The notes under the pieces are model-generated. The model made no database searches, was not told the DNA's origin, and worked only from the letters and a program-made list of their open reading frames with translations. This document shows positions 1 to 10,048 of a stretch of 64,000 bases of DNA, piece after piece; position 1 is the stretch's first letter; each line of letters opens with the position of its first letter. This DNA is from Arabidopsis thaliana (lineage: Eukaryota; Streptophyta; Magnoliopsida; Brassicales; Brassicaceae): positions 8,123,001-8,187,000 of the forward strand of contig NC_003075.7 of assembly GCF_000001735.4 (NCBI RefSeq). Direction: 5' to 3'. The position numbers were made by a program, and so were the translations under genes.

Positions 1-804
1 TCTCTCGAGCTTCGAGTCTAACCATTTCGTGTAATCCTCGTCGGAAGATTTGAAAAGATCGGTTTTACCCTCGGAGGAAGAAACCAACGGTCCGATTGGG
101 ATCATCTTGAGTTTCTCAACAGAGGTTAAAGCATCGTGTTCCAAAGCAGAGAATGTGTTAACAAGAATCTTAGGGTTTGATTCCGTTTCGAGAGCTTCGA
201 TATGTTCTCTTAGAGTCACAAGAGCTGACGGTAATGCCTTCGAAGGTTGAAGAAACGACGGGAGGTCACCGGTGGTGATCAGTGGCAGTTTCGGTAATTT
301 AATCGGTTCAACGTCGAAGAGATGTTTGTAAGAGGTGTTGAAGTAGTAGTAGTAGATGTCTAGTACAGTAGCTGGTTCAATCCAGAGAAGTGTAGTTGGG
401 AGGTGAAACTCACGCGCTACCGTAGAAACCCACGGGACGAGAACAGAGTAGATTACCCCGGTGATAGGCTCTGTTTCGGTGGTGGCGTCAAGATTGGCTT
501 TGATGATGTCTCTCAGGGCGTTTGAACCACATCGTTTGAGTTCGGACATGTAGATTTTCTGGTCTTCGAATGACTTGAGACCGTCGTCGAATCCATCGGT
601 GAACCAAGCGAAGGATAGACCTTTTGTGGAAGGTGGCTCGCCCATACGTCGGTGAGCAGAGACTGCGGTGGAGTATGTGACGGTTGCACCGTGGTGGATG
701 AGGCGGTTGGCTAGTTGAAGCGCCGGGTTGATGTGACCTTGCGCTGGGAATGTTACAAGCAAGTAATGTGGACGACGATGGGAACCATTGACGGAAGTGG
801 CCAT
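1..804 (-). CDS. UGT75C1: Anthocyanin 5-O-glucosyltransferase, N-terminal part (UGT75C1-like, family 1 UGT)
   Basis: This is the first 268 codons of a plant family 1 UDP-glycosyltransferase, running off the left edge of the window. The start is the ATG at 804-802. The N-terminal motif [11 protein letters not shown] puts the expected catalytic histidine at residue 24. The [20 protein letters not shown] and [13 protein letters not shown] segments are typical of the UGT75 group. The C-terminal PSPG box that binds the UDP-sugar lies outside the window (family length about 456 aa). No intron is seen in this part. UGT75C1 transfers glucose from UDP-glucose to the 5-hydroxyl of anthocyanins in the cytosol. 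I recognise the sequence as A. thaliana At4g14090 from memory. A TATA-like element lies just upstream of the start. Confidence 0.95.
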
Positions 805-861
805 TTTAGAATGTTTTGAAGATGTTATAAGTTTTAGTAAAAGAAAGAACATACTCAAGCT

Positions 862-871
862 TTTATATATA
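862..871 (-). promoter_or_regulatory. TATA-like box of the glucosyltransferase gene
   Basis: The minus strand reads TATATATAAA about 60 bases upstream of the ATG, a usual place for a core TATA box with a short leader. Assigned by motif and position only. Confidence 0.4.
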
Positions 872-1184
872 AGAGCTAAACCATTTTAAGTATCAATGGT
901 ATAAAAGATGGATTAGGAATAATTGACAATCTTTGCACTGTCTGTCTCTTACAAGACCGGTGGATGAGAAAAGTCTTATGTGACGACCGACGAGTAACAG
1001 CCACGAGTAGAAAGATGATTAGGAATATTTCAGTCTGTTTTTGATCAGTTCTCAACCTCCACAAGACCGCAACCAACCACCATGGTAAGGAAATGATTGT
1101 TGTCTTTTCTTTTAAAAAATATTAGTTATTTTAGTTTTTTTTTTTTATGATTGCTAATTTAATACAGACACAAAACTGAGAATT

Positions 1185-1260
1185 TGATCTCTTTTAACAG
1201 TTTGTTACTTCACAGTGACCATTTGAGAAGTTGCATCCACTGTCCATCCATTCTCATACT
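1185..1260 (-). pseudogene. Displaced fragment of CSN8 last exon
   Basis: On the minus strand this stretch matches the last coding exon of CSN8 (10119-10187 in this window). It shares the block encoding ENGWTVDAASQMA and part of what follows, with point differences and an in-frame stop where CSN8 reads KKQ. It sits directly before the promoter of the first F-box gene, far from the intact CSN8 gene. I infer that it is scar sequence from the duplication that made the F-box pair. It has no coding capacity of its own. Confidence 0.8.
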
Positions 1261-1605
1261 GTTAATCAAAAAATAAAACAATTATCGATGAATCAAATTT
1301 TGTCATGTTTTTGTAATAAAGTGCTAGTATGTATAGTGGAGTTCTTAAAGAATCTTACAAAAAGTTATTGGTGGGCTATGCTTTTTAGGATATGACACTA
1401 AAGTAAAGAAGGCTAGCCTAAGAACTCACACTTTCTTCTTTACTCTTCTTCCCTACAATTACGATCGCCAAAAACCCTAAATTTCTAAAAACTGCTTTTA
1501 TCTCCAAGTAAGTTTCAATATTGATCTTCTGCTCTTTTTATTTGTTCAAGCTAGCATGTTGTTTGATCTTTAGCTTTTCGGTTGGTTTTCAGGAAGTTGA
1601 AAAAG

Positions 1606-3202
1606 ATGGATCTTAGTGGTTGTAGAGATATAATCAGTAGTTTACCAGAAGCCATTAGTTGCCATATCCTATCCTTCCTTCCCACTAAAGAAGCTGCTTC
1701 CACTTCGGTTCTTTCGAAAAAATGGCGGTATCTCTTTGCTTTTGTCCCTAATCTTGATTTAGATGAATCTGTTTATCTGAATCCTGAGAATGAGACGGAA
1801 GTTTCTTCAAGTTTTATGGATTTTGTGGATAGAGTGTTGGCATTGCAAGGCAATTCTCCATTACATAAGTTCTCTCTAAAGATCGGAGATGGCGTTGAAC
1901 CAGACCGTATCATTCCTTGGATAAATAATGTGTTGGAACGCGGTGTATCCGATCTTGATCTACACGTGTATATGGAAACGGAATTTGTGTTTCCTTCAGA
2001 GATGTTCTTGAGCAAGACACTGGTTAGGCTGAAGCTAATGCTATATCCTCTCTTGGAATTTGAAGATGTTTATCTCCCGAAGCTTAAGACGCTTTATATT
2101 GACTCATGCTATTTTGAAAAGTATGGTATTGGGCTTACCAAGCTTCTTTCTGGTTGTCCCATACTTGAGGATTTAGTTCTTGATGATATACCTTGGTGCA
2201 CTTGGGATTTTGCCTCGGTGTCTGTCCCAACTCTCAAGAGACTAACGTTTAGCACGCAAGTGCGAGATGAGTTTCCAAAGAGTGTGTCTATTGATACTCC
2301 GAATCTTGTCTACTTGAAGTTTACTGACACTGTTGCAGGCAAGTATCCGAAAGTGAATTTCGATTCGCTTGTTGAAGCTCATATCGATCTTAGATTGTTA
2401 CAGGGCCATCAAGGTTATGGTGAAAATGATATGGTTGGCAATGCAACAGATTTTATAATGCGTATATGCAATGTGAAGACTCTCTATCTATCTTCCAACA
2501 CTCTTCAGGTTTGTTTTCATCATGAAAAACAACTTGTAATCTTTTTAACATTGTTCAAGGATTTGAGTTAGTGATTGCAATTGAGTGATGATAATCTAGT
2601 TGTTGTGGTTGTGTTTCAGGTACTTACTTACAGTTGTGATGCTATACCAATATTCAACAACCTGACTCATTTAACCATCGAGAGTAATCCCGAAGTAGGA
2701 TGGCAGTCATTGCCAGGTTTGCTCAAGAATTCTCCAAATCTTGAAACTCTTATCTTCCAAGTAAGAAACAAAACCCTTGGAAAGCATTTGTTGACTCAAT
2801 TTTTCAAAGTTTAAGAATATTTCACTATGTATGTTTCAGGGCCTCATCCACAAAGCCACCGATAAATGTGGAGACGTGTGCTTGTGCAAACCTCGTGAGG
2901 AGATTCGCAGTTGCTTAGCATCAAGTCCGGTGAAGGTTATAAAGATACTGAAATTTGGTGAAATCAGTGATGACATGGAGAAGCAGAGAGAGCAGATCAA
3001 GTATTTCTTGGAGACAATGCCGAATCTTGAGAAGATGATTTTGTACTACAATACAACAAGTGTTGAAGATGTAACTGAAGTTTCAAGCCGGCTTCAGAGG
3101 CTAGTTTCTAAATTAGCTTCATCGACGTGCATTGTCCAACTAATCTCTGATAACCTCAGCTTGTCATCTACTGTATCGACAAATGGGCTCCTCTGTTTCT
3201 AA
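1606..3202 (+). CDS. F-box/LRR/FBD protein, copy 1 (At4g14096-like)
   Basis: Three coding exons (1606-2508, 2620-2760, 2840-3202) give 468 aa. The start is the ATG in AAAAAGATGGATCTT. A 5'UTR intron runs about 1508-1592. The F-box spans residues about 11-50 (SSLPEAISCHILSFLP, then [10 protein letters not shown]), followed by leucine-rich repeats ([25 protein letters not shown]). The C-terminal FBD domain includes the block around LETMPNLEKMILYY. Such proteins usually bind SKP1 through the F-box and recruit targets to an SCF ubiquitin ligase. No target is known from the sequence. This is the full-length member of a tandem pair, and the next copy is truncated. The promoter contains a telo-box-like aaaccctaa at about 1473. 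The F-box/FBD family expands quickly in Arabidopsis. Confidence 0.93.
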
Positions 3203-3433
3203 AGGGTACCTCTTCGGTTTGAAGATGAACCTCTTTATCTCAGAGATGATTACCAAAGCTTAGGGAGTACCCTAGCTTGTCGTCACTAAAATAATCTTCT
3301 CTTGTTTCTGCCTAATTATGTTCTAAAGACGTGTTATTTAGGCTTTGTCCTTATTGACTTGCAATGTTAACTTCAGTTTTTTCTTGTTACAGTTGGTCTG
3401 TTGTGTAAAATGATCTTGTAAGAGTAATTGGTA

Positions 3434-3500
3434 GGAGTAAGCAGACAACAAAAGCTGAAACATCCCTTTTGTGTAAAGATCTGCAACAAAACCGAATTAA
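3434..3500 (-). pseudogene. Displaced fragment of CSN8 exon 4
   Basis: On the minus strand this matches the start of CSN8 exon 4 and its acceptor side (about 10488-10548), including the block encoding LYTKRMFQLLLSAYS with one codon changed. It abuts the 3' tail of F-box copy 1. The junction lies in the string ggagta, which is shared by the F-box tail (compare 9917-9925) and CSN8, so a microhomology join is plausible. Confidence 0.8.
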
Positions 3501-3947
3501 CATTTTATCTAATCAAACAAATAAAACAATTATCGCTAAATCAAATTATGTCAAGTAATGTTTTTGTAAGATGCTAGTATATCTGATTAAATATATTATT
3601 TTATCTAATGGAGCTCAAAATATCTTCCAAAATCTTACAAAATCTTTTAGCCTTTTAGGACAAGACACTAAAAAAAGGCTAGCCTAGGAAGTAGGAACTC
3701 ACACTTTCTTCTTCACTCTTGCCTACAAATACAATCGCCAAAAACCCTAAATTTCTACAATAGTTGAGTCATTTTGGTGAGCTATCTTCACTTTAGCCTA
3801 CAAATACAAGTAAGTTTCAATATCGATCTTTTTATTTTTTCAAGCTAGCGTGTTTGTTTGTTTGTTTGATTCTTAGCTTCTCGGTTGGAACACGTAGAGG
3901 AAGATTGAATCGGTCTCGTGTCTTTGGTTTTCAGGTTGTTGAAAAGG

Positions 3948-5305
3948 ATGGATCTTAGTGGTTCTAGAGATGTAATCAGTAGTTTACCGGATGACATTAG
4001 TTCCCATATCTTGTCCTTCCTCCCCACTAAAGAAGCTGCTTCCACTTCGGTTCTTTCGAAAAAATGGCGGTATCTCTTTGCTTTTGTCCCTAATCTTGAT
4101 TTGGATGACTCTGTTTATCTGAATCCTGAGAATGAGACGGAAATTTCTACAAGTTTTATGGATTTTGTGGATAGAGTGTTGGCTTTGCAAGGTAATTCTC
4201 CTCTACACAAGTTCTCTCTAAAGATTGGAGATGGCATTGATCCAGTCCGTATCATTCCTTGGATAAATAATGTGTTGGAACGGGGTGTATCCGATCTTGA
4301 TCTACACCTGAATTTGGAATCAGAATTTCTGCTTCCTTCACAAGTCTACTTGTGCAAGACACTGGTTTGGCTGAAGCTAAGGTTTGGGCTATATCCCACG
4401 ATTGATGTTGAAGATGTTCATCTCCCAAAGCTTAAGACGCTTTATATTGAGGCAACCCATTTTGAAGAGCATGGTGTTGGGCTTACCAAGCTTCTTTCTG
4501 GTTGTCCCATGCTTGAGGATTTAGTTCTTGATGATATATCTTGGTTCATTTGGGATTTTGCCTCGGTGTCTGTCCCAACTCTCAAGAGGCTAAGGTTTAG
4601 CTGGCAAGAGCGAGATGAGTTTCCAAAGAGTGTGTTGTTAGATACTCCGAATCTTGTATACTTGAAGTTTACTGATACTGTTGCAGGCAAGTATCCGAAA
4701 GTGAATTTGGATTCCCTTGTTGAAGCTCATATCGATCTTCGCTTGTTGAAGCCTCTATTGATAAATTACCATCAAGGTTATGGGGAAAATGATATGGTTG
4801 GCAATGCTACAGATTTTATAATGCGTATATGCAATGTGAAGACTCTTTATCTATCTGCCAACACTCTTCAGGTTTGGTTTCAGTCTATCCCGCTTTTAAA
4901 TTTATGTTACTTAGAAGAAGACAAACAACCTGTAATAACATTGCTTAAGGATTTGAGTTAGTGATTGCAATTGAGTGAATCTAGTTGTTATGGTTTTGTT
5001 TCAGGTACTTACTTACAGTTGTGATGCTATACCAATATTCAACAACCTGACTCATTTAACCATCGAGAGTAATCCGAGAGTAGGATGGCAGTCAGTACCG
5101 GGCTTGCTCAAGAATTCTCCAAATCTTGAAACTCTTATCTTCCAAGTAAGAAACAAACCCTTGAAAAGCATTTTGTTGTCTCATTTTTCAAACTTTGATA
5201 ACATTTCACTTATGTATGTTTCAGGGCCTCATCCACAAAGCCACATATAGATGTGGAGATGTGTGCTTGTGCAAAAAGCCTCGGAAGGAGATTCTCAGTT
5301 GCTAA
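3948..5305 (+). CDS. F-box/LRR protein, copy 2, C-terminally truncated (At4g14103-like)
   Basis: This is a tandem copy of the preceding F-box gene with the same layout: 5'UTR intron about 3810-3934, coding exons 3948-4871, 5005-5145 and 5225-5305. It encodes 381 aa. The F-box and leucine-rich repeats are intact. There are two small insertions relative to copy 1 (for example KPLLINY near residue 265). In exon 3 the codon that is TTA in copy 1 is TAA at 5303-5305, so the protein ends after EILSC and lacks the whole FBD domain. The reading frame then stays open in the same phase for 95 codons. The truncated protein could still bind SKP1. I believe the reference annotation also ends here. Confidence 0.88.
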
Positions 5306-5590
5306 TCATCAAGTCCGGTGAAGGTAATAAAGATACTGAAATTTGGTGAAAACAGTGATGACATGGAGAAGCAGAGAGAGCAGATCAAGTATTTCTTGGA
5401 GACAATGCCGAATCTTGAGAAGATGATTTTGTACTACAATACACCAAGTGTTGAAGATGTAACTGAAGTTTCAAGCCGACTTCAGAGGCTAGTTTCTAAA
5501 GTAGCTTCATCGACATGTATTGTCCAACTAATCTCTGATAACCTCAGCTTGTCATCTACTGTATCGACAAATGGGCTCCTCTGTTTCTAA
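5306..5590 (+). pseudogene. Untranslated FBD-domain remnant of F-box copy 2
   Basis: This stretch follows the nonsense codon of F-box copy 2 in the same phase. It encodes an uninterrupted FBD domain nearly identical to the C-terminus of copy 1, ending at TAA 5588-5590. There is no frameshift and no second stop. The loss is therefore either recent or tolerated as 3'UTR. An independent translation start here is unlikely. Confidence 0.75.
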
Positions 5591-5879
5591 AGGGTACCTC
5601 TCCGGTTTGAAGATTATCCTCCTTTACTCAGAGATGGATTGACAAAGCTTTGGGGGAGTAAGTACCCTAGCTTGTTATAGTCGCTAAAATGATTTTCTCT
5701 TGTTTCTGCGTAGTTCTGCTCAAAAGATATGTTATTTAGGCTATCCTTTTTGGCTCACAATGTTAAACTTCATTTGTTGTTTGTTTTAGTTTGTCTGTTG
5801 TGTAAACTGATTTAGTAAAGAATTAAAAGAGAGTCACATATTATCAGAGGGTCCGTAGTAAAACAAGAGATCACTAGTT

Positions 5880-6615
5880 TTAAACGGCAGATTTCGAAAC
5901 TTCATCGCTGCCTTCATTGGAGATGGCATAATAGGCTGAGAGGTTGAATCCTTCGCGGGGTCCAGGAATGAAGCTTCCGTAGTCAGCATCTGGTATAGAA
6001 GCGAGATTGAAGATTTCTGAGACGGCGTTGTTCGCGGCGGCCTTATGGAATAACATTTGGACGACGGCACCGGTAACAGTGTAGTTGTCCTCGGGGAGTG
6101 GGCATCGGAGAGAGAAGAGATCATCAGAGATCATAGGAGCGAATAGCCACAAGGAGGAACCAACTTTAACGTCTAGGACGACTGTTGTAAAGTCCATACC
6201 TAGATCATGTGCATAGCGGACAGCTTCGGCGTAGGCGGTCTGAGACCATTCGGTCTTGCGGGCACAAATCCATGTGCTTGCGAAGGCTGATTCGAGAGTA
6301 GGGTAGCAAATCATTCGTTTAGAGAGACTGCTTACTTCTACGACACCTAGCTGAGAGCGGTAGTTAGCCGCATTGAGTGTAACATTGACTCCAGGACGGG
6401 AGATATTGGCTCTGCTTTTGCAGAAACCGAGTCTTCCATCAAGATGGAGCGCGAGTTCGTAACTCTTATTTCCAATCACCGGTTGAGTGTCTCTCGTGTT
6501 ACGAGGGATCTCATAATTGGTTTCCGAGAGGTGTGGATATTCAAGCCTGACTCGATCTCATAAATGCTCCAAAAGATCAACTGACCCTCTGTTCCTCCGT
6601 GTCTCCGTGACATTT
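5880..6615 (-). pseudogene. Broken endogenous partitivirus capsid-like sequence (tentative; possibly At4g14104)
   Basis: A minus-strand frame is open from 6557 to the stop at 5880-5882 (225 codons) but has no ATG near its start. The frame that continues the protein upstream (about 6615-6550) is offset by one base, so there is a frameshift near 6550. The upstream end stops abruptly at transposon-like sequence, so the 5' part is missing. Base composition is more GC-rich than the flanks. It resembles no ordinary Arabidopsis enzyme I know. From memory, the closest idea is the capsid protein of cryptic viruses (Partitiviridae); capsid-like copies have been reported in Arabidopsis, including ILR2 and, I believe, a locus here. 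This is recall, not a computed match. The breaks are the missing 5' end, the lack of a start codon and the frameshift. Confidence 0.5.
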
Positions 6616-7230
6616 GCCTCTGTACACCCTCAAATTTACATTTAAATTTTTTTGAATTTTCATTATAGTCTTTCATAGTACTGTAACAACAATTACTTAT
6701 AATGATAAAAGTTAAAGTTTCATAAAATATATATAAAACATACTATAAAAATAATCATGTTAAATAATATACAAAAACAAAAATTTACATGACAATACAA
6801 AATTATATATCCTCACCAAAAAAAAAATAAATTATATATGAATTAGAAAATAAACACAACATAAAACATAAAAAAATTTATAAAATTAGATGTAAAATTA
6901 TAAAATTATTCAATGTAGTTATGTCTATAATGCTCCCATATATGCTCAATGTAATATTATTGTTGTATAAATTTGTTTTTAAATGTTATGTTTTTTATAT
7001 TTGAATTTATATGAATATACTTGTAAAAATTAAATGTAATAGAATTATTTAAAAAAAAAATAAGTATGAGGACTAAAATGAAATTTTGAAAAGATTTTGA
7101 GGGTGTGAGTAGTGCACACTCAAATTTGAAGGTACACTATTCACACCCACAAAAAATAAGGGTTTGTTGGAGTTCAAAAAGTCCTCAAATTTAAAGATGT
7201 CAAACCTTCAAAATAAGGGTTTGATGGTCA
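6616..7230. mobile_element. Non-autonomous DNA element relic, copy 1
   Basis: This is an AT-rich, non-coding segment whose ends carry acaccctcaaattt (left) and gagggtgtga with gggtttgttggagttcaa (right). The interior matches the following element block for block, for example the shared string gctcaatgtaatat followed by attgttgtataaa at about 6948 and 7467. The left end abuts the broken virus-like gene and has probably truncated it. Family assignment is uncertain, with PIF/Harbinger-like most likely from the ends. Confidence 0.5.
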
Positions 7231-8434
7231 CTTACTCCAATAACACACCCTCAATATTGACAATCATTTGTTCTAATGATAAAACTTCATAAAAAAATTT
7301 AAAACATACATTTCAAAAAAATAATGTCAAACAATATTAGAGAAACAAAACTTTACATGTTACTACAAAATTATATATAAATTAAAAAAGAAACATAAAA
7401 TAAAACTCGTGTATTTCATGTATAATTTTATTATTGAAATGATAATGTTAATGTGTGTTAAATTGCTCAATGTAATATCATTGTTGTATAAACTTTGTTT
7501 TGAAATATAATATATTTTATATTTTAATAATTTTAATTTTAATTTTAATGTATTTTAATTATATGGATATATTTAATATAATTGAATTGAATATAGGGTA
7601 ATATTAGTAGATAACCAAATAAAACATACAAATTAAGAAACTAGCAGAGAGAAAGTTTTTTGTTACAAAATAACCATGGACCCACGTTGTCGGAAAAAAG
7701 GAAATAACAAAGCTACCCTTCATTTGTTGTAAGATGAACAGTAAACGAAACACATCCGTGTAATTTTTCAAAATAGCATGTAACATTAAAATTTCACATG
7801 TTATATTTAGTTTAAAAACATGCTATTTCAAAAAACGTTATGAATTTTTAAGAAAAAACATTATTATGAAATTCTTTTACATGAACAGAATCTTAAAAAA
7901 TAAAAATTATATGTGATTTTAATAAAAACCATGTATTACTAAAAAATAAGAATATATTTTTAAAGAAATCACGTGTGATCTTAATAAAAAACGTGTATTA
8001 CTACAAAATATCATGATAAAAAGAGATATTAAACTGAATAGAATGTTTTTTCCAAAAAATATCATGTGTTTTTTACAAATACTATGTAATAAGAGAAAAT
8101 AACAAGATAAAAAGAGGATATTATGTTATCGCCTGTATTTCGGAAAAATAACATGTTACAAAGGACATTTACGTAATTACACGTGTTCTCCAACATGTTT
8201 CCGAGAAGATACTGTGACTCAAGGTTAGTTTGTACATTCTTTTCAAATCTATAGTCATTTATTATAAATACTCTTGAATATAACTATCTATAAAATATAT
8301 AAATTATAAGGACGAAAATGAAATAGAAAATTTTTTTGAGGGTGTGACCTTTAAAAAATAAGGGTTTGAGGGTTTATTGGAGTTCAAAAAACCTTCAAAT
8401 TTGAGGGTTTAAGTGTTTGTTGGAGATACTCTTA
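7231..8434. mobile_element. Non-autonomous DNA element relic, copy 2, interrupted
   Basis: This is a second copy of the same element in tandem. The left terminus is ctccaataacacaccctcaa and the right terminus, read on the minus strand, is ctccaacaaacacttaaacc. Homology with copy 1 breaks at about 7590 and resumes at about 8240 (aggacgaaaatgaaa, then gagggtgtga), so about 650 bp is inserted inside. It carries no coding sequence. Confidence 0.5.
7590..8240. mobile_element. Putative insertion nested in copy 2
   Basis: This block is absent from the sister element. It starts near gggtaatattagtagataacc and is rich in short AT words and repeated catgttat/acatgtta strings. No transposase reading frame is visible. 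It is called only because the two sister elements align on both sides of it. I could not fix its exact ends or target-site duplication. Confidence 0.35.
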
Positions 8435-8625
8435 GTCTCTAGTGGTGGACTCAAAAAACGGGAATCCATATATTTTATATCAACAAAAGATAAAAAAAAA
8501 AAATACAGATTCACACATTACATAGACAGTAAAACAGATATATTATATAAAAACTCATAAACAAACATATTTGCAGATTTAAAATGAAATTTTGAACGAC
8601 CTGAAGAAGCTTCATGGCCAGTGTT

Positions 8626-8736
8626 TCAGTTTTTTTTCATCAGAAGAGTTTTCAAGGTTTCAACCAGAGAATCAACCCTCAAATCTGGGATGGTGCCTGA
8701 AGAATCGTCATCACTAGAGTCTGAAAACTGCGACAT
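8626..8736 (-). other. Small reading frame, possible captured first exon
   Basis: A 36-codon minus-strand frame begins MSQFSDSSDDDSSGTIPDLR. It is acidic and serine-rich and differs in composition from the AT-rich surroundings. Upstream are two tandem gtcgccaaaaccctag units that look like a plant 5' leader. It ends at TGA right after a run of eight A. With one A fewer, the frame would stay open to a good donor (cttcttcag|gtcgtt). I cannot assign it to a family, and it may be a decayed exon. Confidence 0.2.
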
Positions 8737-9599
8737 GTGCTCTCGCCGAATTAGAGACCTACGAATGTCGCCAAAACCCTAGAAACCCACAAATGTCGCC
8801 AAAACCCTAGACTTTTAGTTTATGGCTTTCTTTTTAGCTTGTTTTTGGGCTTTTTATGGAGAAGTTTGTTTTTCTTTCAACCAAAATGCATGTCATTTGA
8901 TTTTATATAATTGATTTTCAATTTGACATGTTCACTTTTTTAAAACAGACATTTTAGAGTTTCTTAAACTTGAATTTGTTACTATTATATTCAATTACAA
9001 ATGATTTGGGACCAACAAGTCTTCCTTCTCAGTCTTTAGATTGGTGGGAAAATCTAAACTGAGAGGTGAGATTTTTTTCACTCGCGCAGAGGATGCATGT
9101 ATCTTCTTCTTCACAAGTCACAAAGCGTAAATGATTTTAACAAAAGGATCAGTCTTGAGAAATGAGACTATCTAGGCTTTAGGTTTTTGATATAACAGAG
9201 TAAAATATGAACAAAAAACACACGGGATAGGGAATATGAACAAATTATCGATTCACCAAAACCTATCGTAAACATAAAAGATTAATACAAATTTATGTTT
9301 ACATTTGAGTATTTCTAACTATTACTCCTACTAATATTTGTTTTTTAAAATTTGTATTAATCTTTTGAAGAGTTTATTTCTAATATTTCTACAGTATCAA
9401 TTTTTTTTTCTTTTTGTTTTCTAGACTTAATAATTATTTACTTTTTATATTTTTCATTATTTTTAAAAGGATGTTGATTATAACTACAAAAACTGCTTTT
9501 CACATAAACCAGTTTTAAAAATTATAAAAGAATAGTAAAATCTCTCAATAAATTTAAAATTGTTCATTTATCGATAATTTAATAATAAATTAAGAATTA

Positions 9600-9930
9600 T
9601 TAATCTCTGATAACCCCAGCTTGTCATCTACTAGATCGACAAATGGCTCCTATTCTTCTAGAGTACCTCTCCGGTTTGAAGATTATCATCTTTTATCTCA
9701 GAGATTGGCTAGCTTGTTATAGTCGCTAAAATGATCTTCTCTTGTTTCTGCCTAATTTTGTTCTGAAAACGTGTGTTATTTAGGCTGTGTCCTTTTTGGC
9801 TCATAATATTGACTTCATCTTTTGTTTGTTTCAGTTCGTCTTTTGTGTAAACTGATCTTTTAAATGTTTGTTTTAGTTCGCCTGTTGGTGTAAACTGATC
9901 TTATAAGAGTAAAATTGGTAGGAGTTATTC
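9600..9930 (+). pseudogene. Third, partial copy of the F-box gene 3' end
   Basis: From the codons for ISDN (atctctgata) onward, this matches the last about 60 coding bases and the 3'UTR of F-box copies 1 and 2 (compare 5530-5820), with small indels. Only the tail is present, with no upstream F-box exons. It faces the 3' end of CSN8. The tail ends with a local duplication of gttcgcctgttg...gtaaactgatctt. It probably marks the original F-box/CSN8 neighbourhood before rearrangement. Confidence 0.8.
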
Positions 9931-10048
9931 ATCATATACTCAAAGAGTCAAGATATGTTGCAACTTAGAATCAGTCATTGTGAAATCTCTCAAAAACGAA
10001 TTCTGTTCTTAGAATTTCACTATCTTAATAGGAGATCGGCACTTAGTT

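Noticed and set aside
5834..6124. Second minus-strand frame over the virus-like relic
   Set aside because: It is a shadow of the longer 5880-6557 frame in another phase, ending in the F-box 3'UTR.
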